Source of the DNA: an uncultured Treponema sp.
GTDB taxonomy: Bacteria > Spirochaetota > Spirochaetia > Treponematales > Treponemataceae
Direction: 5' to 3'
Assembly: GCA_937877515.1 (NCBI GenBank)
Contig: CALFIX010000037.1
Location: 1-64,000 of the forward strand
DNA length: 64,000 bases
Shown: piece by piece, positions 58,487 through 64,000 of the stretch
Numbering within the stretch: the stretch's first letter is position 1
Layout of the letters: each line of letters opens with the position of its first letter
Notes under the pieces: model-generated
The model's input: the letters and a program-made list of their open reading frames with translations, nothing else
Told to the model about the DNA's origin: nothing
The model's database searches: none
Made by a program: the position numbers and the translations under genes

Positions 58487-60838
58487 TTATTTTTCTTTTC
58501 CGAATGGTTTACAAAGTAAAATTAAAACTGGGGTAAGCGTATAGTCTGCAACCAGTGCGCCTGCAAGACCTAAAATTGAAAGGTATCCAATGCGTACCAG
58601 GGCAGTCATCGTGCTGAAGTTAAAGATAAAGAACATTGCACAGAGAATGATTGTCGTCATGACCATTGTCTTTCCGATTTCACGGTAGGAGGCAAGTATT
58701 GCTTCTTTATAGCTTCCGGTTTTTTCAAAGTGATACTTTATGTGGTTTGTAAAGTGAATTGTGTCGTCAACTGCAATGCCTAAAATCATCGGCATTACTA
58801 AGGCGGTTATCATGTCAAGCGGAATGTGTGCGTATCCCATAAATCCTCCGATTAAGAGGATTGGTGCTACGTTTGGGATCATTGCGATTAGACCTGTTCT
58901 CAAAGACATAAATGCTAATGCGAGAAGAAGGAAAATTATTACGAGCGAAGTTCCAATAGATTTTATGGAACCGCGAACAAGCTTTCCGTTCATTGCTGCG
59001 TACTGCATAACTTCTCCAACAACACCGGCGGTTACAGCGTCTGGGAAAAGCTCTTTTACCCATTTTTCTACCATGTCTACGTTTTGAACACACTGTTCTG
59101 CATCGTAACCTGCAAGCTCTACATGAAGGTAAGAAGCGTTGTATTCAGGATTAATGTACTGGTATAAGTCTTCTCCACCGCTTATTTCATACAGGAAAAG
59201 AATTTGACTTACCATGTCCTGATCGTCCGGGATTACGTAGAAGTCCGGGTTGTCTTCGTTTAATGTTCTGTTCATCTCCTTGATGATTTTTGTAACAGAA
59301 GAAATACGGGGTTTGTCGCCGGAAACCTTTGTCATGCTGAGGGTTCCGATTCTATCTTTTAGCTCGTCCATTTTTTTCAGGCGTTCCGGGTCTTTTAATG
59401 CATCTTCATCTTCGTACTCAATTAAAACTTCATAACTGTATTGGCTTCCAAGCTTACTTCGAGTAATTTCCATAAGGCGTTTTATGTAAGGTGTACGCTC
59501 TCCCATCATTTCCGTGTAGTCCATGTTTACCTTTATGTTACAGAGACCTGGAATGAGTGCGACTAAAATAAGTGAACCGACGGCAACCGTAATCCACTTT
59601 TTATCTAAAATGGCTTTACCGCATTTTTCAACAAACAAATCTGTCTTTGTCGAACCCTCGGTGTCAACATATTTTTCGTCAGGCTCCTTATCTTTTCCAA
59701 AACTCAAAAGACAGGGAAGCAAAATCATGACGTAAAGATAAACTGCAAAAACTGCACAGGCTGTAATTCCTCCAACCCAGCGCATTGGTCTGATTCCGCC
59801 GGCCAGGAAAGAGAGCATTCCGCCCATTGTTGTAATTACGGTAAATAAAAGTGCCCAGCCCGAGTCCCGCACACCCATAACAATAGACTCTTTTCTGTCG
59901 CCTGTTTTTCTAAAGTAAAGCTTGAAACTGTTTATGTAATGAACTGCGTATCCTACGGCAAGAGCCATTGCTAAAAGGGCAGTGAGAATTATCATAATGT
60001 TGTTGCCTTTTATGCCAAGCCATGCACTTGCTCCGAGAGTTGAGCCTATTGCTCCGATTGTTGCAATTGCCGGAACTACTACTCCGCGGAAGGAACGGAT
60101 AAATATTATCAGGCAAATTACCATCACAATAAAGCCAATTGCAATGCGCGTTACGCACTGATTCATTGTTGCAAGGTTTTCTTCGTATTCACTGTAAGAA
60201 AGTCCTGCAGGACGAATCTGCCATTTTTCGTTTTGATATTTTTCTGAATTAAAAATTTTCATTGCAGGAGGAACAATCTTCTTCATTGCTTCTTCAAGAT
60301 TTTCCGTGTAGTGTTCAAGATTTAAAATAATCCATGTTTCCCTGCAGTCGTCGCTTACAAGATAATTTACAAGTGATTCCCGGCTTAAAATAAAATCCTT
60401 CTTTTTGTTAAGTTCGTTTATGTCTTCAGGAATTCCGTCTTTGAATGGACTTGTAACTTCAAAACCTTCTTCTGTTCCAATTGGAATGGATAGGCTCATC
60501 AAGGAAGTTACACTGTCTGCATAAGGAACATTCTGTAAAAGCTCTTCTCCAAGTTCGTCAATCATTTGAAGAACTTCCGTGTCAAAAACATTTTCGCATG
60601 TAATATGTGCCAGGACTGAATCTGTAGAACCAAAGATGTCTTCAAAATGGTCCTGGTTTAACTTTACTTCGTCCCAGTTGTCAAACCAGTCTTCTTCTCC
60701 GTTATCTAGCTGCAAGCGGGGAAGCCCTAGACAGCAGAAAACTGTAACTGCCGTCAATGTTATTATAAAAGTCCATCTGTGCTTTACTTGAAAGCGTCCG
60801 AATCTTTCAAACCAGTCATTGATTTTTGAAACCTGCAT
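58487..60838 (-). CDS. MMPL/RND-family transporter
   Basis: 783 aa from ATG 60838 (AGGAG upstream); the longer frame from 60901 lacks a ribosome site. Two repeats, each one transmembrane helix, a large periplasmic loop and five or more helices. ALLAMALAVGYAVHYINSF and MPMILGIAVDDTIHFTNHIKYHF carry the family Gly/Asp motifs. Members in this operon type (transporter, LolA-like, barrel) move lipids such as hopanoids or polyketides to the outer envelope; the cargo here is unknown. It is first in the operon. Confidence 0.88.
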   Translation of the reverse strand: MQVSKINDWFERFGRFQVKHRWTFIITLTAVTVFCCLGLPRLQLDNGEEDWFDNWDEVKLNQDHFEDIFGSTDSVLAHITCENVFDTEVLQMIDELGEELLQNVPYADSVTSLMSLSIPIGTEEGFEVTSPFKDGIPEDINELNKKKDFILSRESLVNYLVSDDCRETWIILNLEHYTENLEEAMKKIVPPAMKIFNSEKYQNEKWQIRPAGLSYSEYEENLATMNQCVTRIAIGFIVMVICLIIFIRSFRGVVVPAIATIGAIGSTLGASAWLGIKGNNIMIILTALLAMALAVGYAVHYINSFKLYFRKTGDRKESIVMGVRDSGWALLFTVITTMGGMLSFLAGGIRPMRWVGGITACAVFAVYLYVMILLPCLLSFGKDKEPDEKYVDTEGSTKTDLFVEKCGKAILDKKWITVAVGSLILVALIPGLCNIKVNMDYTEMMGERTPYIKRLMEITRSKLGSQYSYEVLIEYEDEDALKDPERLKKMDELKDRIGTLSMTKVSGDKPRISSVTKIIKEMNRTLNEDNPDFYVIPDDQDMVSQILFLYEISGGEDLYQYINPEYNASYLHVELAGYDAEQCVQNVDMVEKWVKELFPDAVTAGVVGEVMQYAAMNGKLVRGSIKSIGTSLVIIFLLLALAFMSLRTGLIAMIPNVAPILLIGGFMGYAHIPLDMITALVMPMILGIAVDDTIHFTNHIKYHFEKTGSYKEAILASYREIGKTMVMTTIILCAMFFIFNFSTMTALVRIGYLSILGLAGALVADYTLTPVLILLCKPFGKEK

Positions 60839-60949
60839 AAATACTCCTAATAAAAGTTGCTTTATGTTAACTTTAAGTTTATTATATAAACATATAAGCA
60901 TTTATGCAAGCGTTTTTAGATTTTATTTAAGGCTCAAACTTTGCTTTAC

Positions 60950-60978
60950 TTGAAGAACTTTTTCTATGACAGTATACT
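60950..60978 (+). promoter_or_regulatory. Cyclase-gene promoter, leaderless type
   Basis: TTGAAG and TATACT are 17 bp apart; the -10 ends 6 nt before ATG 60985, so transcription is predicted to begin at the ATG itself. Confidence 0.65.
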
Positions 60979-60984
60979 AGATTT

Positions 60985-62034
60985 ATGTTTCAACATGATC
61001 CTTTGAGAGAATTGTTTAATGCCGTTACTTCTGCTGATATGGTAAATCAGATGAAGCATTCTCAACCAAAGGTGGAATTTGCAATTACAAAACAACATGC
61101 CAGTCATTTAATAAACACTCATAATGCACATCCGTTAAAGGACGGAACTTGGGAAATTAGAGTTACTCCTCGAGTGCGTTCCATTTTAAAGTATAAACCG
61201 GAAACAGATACATATACTCTTTCTCCCTGTGTAAAGGAAGATGAAGCTGGCGATGGAAGATCTTATTTTGCGGATTTTTTAAATCGTATTAACGAGCACT
61301 ATACTTTTGAAAAACGTTTCAGACTTTATAAATATTATATGCGCATTCATGATGACGCAAAAAATCTTTTAGTAACGGATACAGAGTTTGAAAGAAAATT
61401 TATGGAAACAGATTCTTTTAATGCCGTAATTTTAAGTGCAGATATAAGGGATTCTTCTGCATTAGTGAATTTAGAAGGGAATGAACAGAAGTTCCCTGAG
61501 TTTATAGCTAGAATTATAGAAGAACTTAGCGAATGTGTTTGCAGAAATTTTGGTATTTACGATAAGTTTACCGGTGATGGAATTTTAGCATTTTTTCCTG
61601 ATTTCTATTCAGAAGAGAATGCAGTTATTCATGCATTAAACTGTGCAGAGGAATGTCACAAGCTTTACAGTAAAATTTATTCTGAATATAAAGAATATTT
61701 TGGTGTTGCAGAGCATGGGCTAGGAGTGGGAATTTCTTACGGTAAGGTATGGCAGAGTGGAACCCAGACAGAGTTTACTACAGTTGGTAAACCTGTTGTA
61801 ACGGCATGCAGGCTTAGCGGTGCAGAATCTGGACACACTTATGTTTGCGAAGACACATGGAAAGAGATTTGCAGGTTAAAACATGACAGCCTGTTTAATA
61901 TGGCATCAGATAAGAAGAGTTTTAATTCTAAGGGTCGTGATTACCCTATGAAAGATATTTGTCCTGTTTCTATTAAAGAATTAAATAACCTGGCTGGAAA
62001 AGTAAAACCTAGCTGGTGCATTAGTCAGATGTAA
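60985..62034 (+). CDS. Class III nucleotide cyclase
   Basis: 349 aa. An N-terminal region of about 140 residues of unknown type precedes the cyclase domain (about 145-330). AVILSADIRDSSALVNLEG and YDKFTGDGILAFFPD carry the two metal-binding Asp residues, and the Lys before GD is the purine-selecting position of adenylate cyclases. The segment TTVGKPVVTACRLSGA keeps the Arg but has Val where the transition-state Asn usually sits, so catalysis may be altered. The cNMP receptor at 11498 is a candidate effector. The next gene starts 3 bp after the stop. Confidence 0.82.
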   Translation: MFQHDPLRELFNAVTSADMVNQMKHSQPKVEFAITKQHASHLINTHNAHPLKDGTWEIRVTPRVRSILKYKPETDTYTLSPCVKEDEAGDGRSYFADFLNRINEHYTFEKRFRLYKYYMRIHDDAKNLLVTDTEFERKFMETDSFNAVILSADIRDSSALVNLEGNEQKFPEFIARIIEELSECVCRNFGIYDKFTGDGILAFFPDFYSEENAVIHALNCAEECHKLYSKIYSEYKEYFGVAEHGLGVGISYGKVWQSGTQTEFTTVGKPVVTACRLSGAESGHTYVCEDTWKEICRLKHDSLFNMASDKKSFNSKGRDYPMKDICPVSIKELNNLAGKVKPSWCISQM

Positions 62035-62037
62035 AAT

Positions 62038-63405
62038 ATGTTTGCACCTTTCCCGGAAGAAGAAGCATCCTTGTGGTGTAGAAAAATTATAGATTCAATA
62101 GAAAATAAAGAAATAAAATGCAAAAGAAAAAATTTATCTAAAGAAAGAAAAAATCATGGCATAATGCTGGGTGTTTTGGTTGCAAGAGATTCCTTAGGCG
62201 GTAAACATGTGCTTGTTTCTTTGTCTGGTTTTGATGCAGAGCTTTTTATTCCTAAAAAATCTTCATTAAGTTTTGTAGAAGTTGTTCCTCCTTTGGTTGC
62301 AGAAAAGAAAATAAATAAAGCTTTAAAGAAAAATGATTTAAGAATTCATAGACTTACAAAAAAAGTAAATTCGTTAAAGAAAAAACGTAAGGAAAGCAGA
62401 ATTCCCCTTTTAAGAGAAATGGAGTGTATAGAAAAAAGAAAGCTTTTAACAACAGAGTCACTTTTAAAAATTCATAATTTGTATGGCTTTACCTGTGCAG
62501 ATGGAAAACTAAAAAGTTTAAAAGAAGTTTGCAAAGAATATAATAATTCTAAGCTTCCTCCTACAGGTACAGGGGATTGTGCAGAACCAAGACTTTTAGA
62601 TTATGCTTTTAGACATTCGTTTGTTCCATTAAGTATGTGTGAGGTTTATTATGGAAAAGAAAATTCTGTTAGAAAAAATTTAAGGAATTATACTCCATGT
62701 GATGAACGGTGTGGAATTGTGTTACCAAGCATGCTTGGCTTAAAAATTGTTTATAGAGACAAAAATTTAATTGTTGTAAATAAGCAAAGCGGCGTCCTGA
62801 GTGTTCCAGGAAGGGGAATAGAAAAAAGCGATTGCATTGTTAACAGAGTAAAAAGGCTTTTTCCTGAATGTATAGAGCAGCCTGCTGTTCATCGGCTTGA
62901 TATGGAAACAAGCGGTCTTTTAGTACTGGCGTTTGATAAAGAAACACACAGAGCATTAAATAAGCAGTTTGAAGAAGGAACTGTAAAAAAAGAATATGTT
63001 GCTTTACTGGATGGAGTTACTACTAAAAAAAATATTCCGTTTCATGGAATTTCAGAGCTTTATTTTAGATTAGATGTAGAACACAGACCCCATCAAATTT
63101 GGGACAGAGAAAATGGTAAAAAAGCTGTAACTGAATGGCAGGTGCTGGGCTTTCAAAAATATACGTCACCAAATGGAATAAAGAGGGATGTAACTCGCAT
63201 TTTGTTTATTCCGCACACAGGGCGAACACATCAACTTAGATTAGCCTCGAGTGATGCTCATGGTTTTGGTATACCGATAATAGGTGACACTTTGTATGGT
63301 AAATGTGAAGAAGGCGAGAGACTTATGTTGCACGCAAGATACCTGGAGTTTACGCATCCTGCAACAGGCGAAAGAATGAAATTTGAATGCAGGGAAGAAT
63401 TTTAG
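62038..63405 (+). CDS. RluA-type RNA pseudouridine synthase with N-terminal extension
   Basis: 455 aa. The catalytic domain is in the second half: LKIVYRDKNLIVVNKQSGVLSVPGRG near 237, the catalytic Asp in AVHRLDMETSGLLVLA near 283, RTHQLRLASSDAHGFGIPIIGD near 394. The first ~190 residues contain a basic, probably coiled-coil segment (KKNDLRIHRLTKKVNSLKKK) and a region like that seen in longer RluA-family members, not a classical S4 domain. Target uridines are unknown. It is translationally close to the cyclase gene. Confidence 0.87.
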   Translation: MFAPFPEEEASLWCRKIIDSIENKEIKCKRKNLSKERKNHGIMLGVLVARDSLGGKHVLVSLSGFDAELFIPKKSSLSFVEVVPPLVAEKKINKALKKNDLRIHRLTKKVNSLKKKRKESRIPLLREMECIEKRKLLTTESLLKIHNLYGFTCADGKLKSLKEVCKEYNNSKLPPTGTGDCAEPRLLDYAFRHSFVPLSMCEVYYGKENSVRKNLRNYTPCDERCGIVLPSMLGLKIVYRDKNLIVVNKQSGVLSVPGRGIEKSDCIVNRVKRLFPECIEQPAVHRLDMETSGLLVLAFDKETHRALNKQFEEGTVKKEYVALLDGVTTKKNIPFHGISELYFRLDVEHRPHQIWDRENGKKAVTEWQVLGFQKYTSPNGIKRDVTRILFIPHTGRTHQLRLASSDAHGFGIPIIGDTLYGKCEEGERLMLHARYLEFTHPATGERMKFECREEF

Positions 63406-63461
63406 AGTATTGCAAATAATTATTAAACATGATATTTTACACGCATAAAAGTTTACAGATT

Positions 63462-63548
63462 GGAAAGATGTCCGAGTGGTTTAAGGTACATCCTTGGAAG
63501 GGATGCGTAGGGGCAACTCTACCGGGGGTTCGAATCCCCCTCTTTCCG
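63462..63548 (+). tRNA. tRNA-Ser(GGA)
   Basis: Acceptor GGAAAGA pairs with TCTTTCC. Anticodon loop TTGGAAG gives GGA, closed by CATCC/GGATG. A long variable arm (GTAGGGGCAACTCTAC) marks a serine tRNA. T-loop GTTCGAATC; discriminator G; no encoded CCA. Confidence 0.97.
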
Positions 63549-63549
63549 C

Positions 63550-63652
63550 TATGCCAGATGCTTCGCAACACGGCTTTCAAAACCCCGCCAGAGGAGGAAT
63601 CCAGCAACGGTATGAGAGTGCGGTGTGTGCCGGAGTTAATCTGGCTTTTTTT
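63550..63652 (+). ncRNA. ffs: Signal recognition particle RNA (4.5S type)
   Basis: GCCAGAT (63553) pairs with ATCTGGC (63639-63645) to close the molecule. The apex GCCAGA, GGA-GGAA-TCC, AGCAACGG has the GGAA tetraloop (63596-63599) and the symmetric loop (CAGA/AGCA) that bind Ffh. TGTGTGCCGGAGTTAATCTGGC closely matches the 3' part of E. coli 4.5S RNA. A T7 tract follows as terminator. It sits directly after tRNA-Ser, a neighbourhood often seen for this gene. Confidence 0.85.
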
Positions 63653-63654
63653 AT

Positions 63655-64000
63655 TTACAGTGCATGAATGCGATCTAAGAGAGGCGGGTGGTTGTCGTTA
63701 AAAATGCTGTAAATTTTGGGTTCTGTAACTTCGCTTAAGTTTTCTTTATTCAATTTTATTAAAGCAGTCGTTAAAGGTTTTCCACTGCCACAAAGTTTTG
63801 CACTAAATGCATCTGCCTGAAATTCATCGTGTCTGCTAGAAAGATTTGAAACAAGTTCTACAAGTGGTGAGTAGCCTTCAAAGATAAGACCTGTTAAAAA
63901 CATTCCAAGATACAGTATGTAAGGAGCTTTTATTCCAAAAAATCCAGTAGAGCATAGCATATCTTCTGTTATTGTAACTCCAAAGCCTTCGTAAAGACTT
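63655..64000 (-). CDS. M48-family (Ste24-type) metallopeptidase, C-terminal part
   Basis: The frame is open to the right edge of the window, so the start lies outside. It reads SLYEGFGVTI, then a hydrophobic helix (APYILYLGMFLTGLIFEGY), then NLSSRHDEFQADAFSAKLCG, where the Glu is the third zinc ligand of Ste24/HtpX peptidases, and NDNHPPLLDRIHAL near the end, as in CAAX proteases. The HExxH motif is beyond the window. Stop TAA at 63655-63657 lies just after the SRP RNA terminator tract. Confidence 0.85.
   Translation of the reverse strand, partial: SLYEGFGVTITEDMLCSTGFFGIKAPYILYLGMFLTGLIFEGYSPLVELVSNLSSRHDEFQADAFSAKLCGSGKPLTTALIKLNKENLSEVTEPKIYSIFNDNHPPLLDRIHAL

Overview
The window looks like chromosomal core genome of a spirochaete, most likely a Treponema. 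It is AT-rich, carries no mobile elements, phage genes or CRISPR, and is densely packed with housekeeping genes. Support for Treponema: MurA carries Asp in place of the active-site Cys (also known from Borrelia), Nfn/Rex redox genes of an anaerobe are present, and the cysS-murB-cyclic-nucleotide-receptor and dksA/traR-infA-dnaJ blocks resemble, from memory, gene order in T. pallidum. The species is not identified. The two internal tRNA genes lack an encoded CCA.

Layout. 1-2.9 kb: tRNA(CAT) and the bifurcating transhydrogenase genes nfnAB, divergent from the NADH sensor rex, with two perfect Rex operators between them. 3.6-8.8 kb: serine (serC, serA) and pyrimidine (pyrF, fused pyrK-pyrD) synthesis. 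8.8-16.9 kb: cysS, murB, a double cyclic-nucleotide receptor, a DUF192 lipoprotein, and TPR, PilZ and radical-SAM proteins. 17-22.8 kb: a membrane GGDEF/EAL protein, a HAD phosphatase, a MinD/FlhG-like ATPase and lgt. 23-29.9 kb: stand-alone AICAR transformylase, the ctpA-rsmE-wecG/tagA-sigma54-activator run, trmJ and an SDR. 30-33.8 kb: a STAS/zinc-ribbon protein, an AT-rich region with phased DnaA-box-like sites, and two unknown membrane proteins. 33.9-43.8 kb: murA-pepT, an acyl-CoA ligase with a TetR regulator and a CmpB-like membrane protein, tRNA-Ala, flavin reductase, DJ-1, a double-receiver protein and a PHP phosphatase. 43.8-49.5 kb: dksA/traR, infA, a membrane J-protein, a SirC-like protein, an iron alcohol dehydrogenase and the methionine transporter metNIQ. 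49.7-54.6 kb: a YtfQRT-YjfF sugar ABC transporter. 54.6-60.8 kb: a small heat-shock protein with a sigma54-type promoter, a BspA-type LRR protein, and an MMPL-LolA-outer-membrane-protein operon. 61-64 kb: class III cyclase, RluA-type synthase, tRNA-Ser, the SRP RNA and the end of an M48 protease.

How it fits together. Nfn and Rex balance NADH, NADPH and ferredoxin. Second-messenger parts recur: an EAL phosphodiesterase, a PilZ protein, a nucleotide cyclase and a cNMP receptor. Sigma54 parts also recur: an activator-like ATPase and a near-consensus -24/-12 promoter upstream of hsp20. The most striking pattern is at promoter scale. About sixteen genes have a -10 hexamer 6-14 nt upstream of the ATG, usually with no Shine-Dalgarno and often with a matching -35 at 17 bp, which predicts leaderless or near-leaderless mRNAs. 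Other notable signals are the Rex operators, an inverted repeat straddling the pyrF start, long palindromic elements between serC and serA and after lgt, a dyad upstream of the hsp20 sigma54 promoter, and an SRP RNA gene next to tRNA-Ser.
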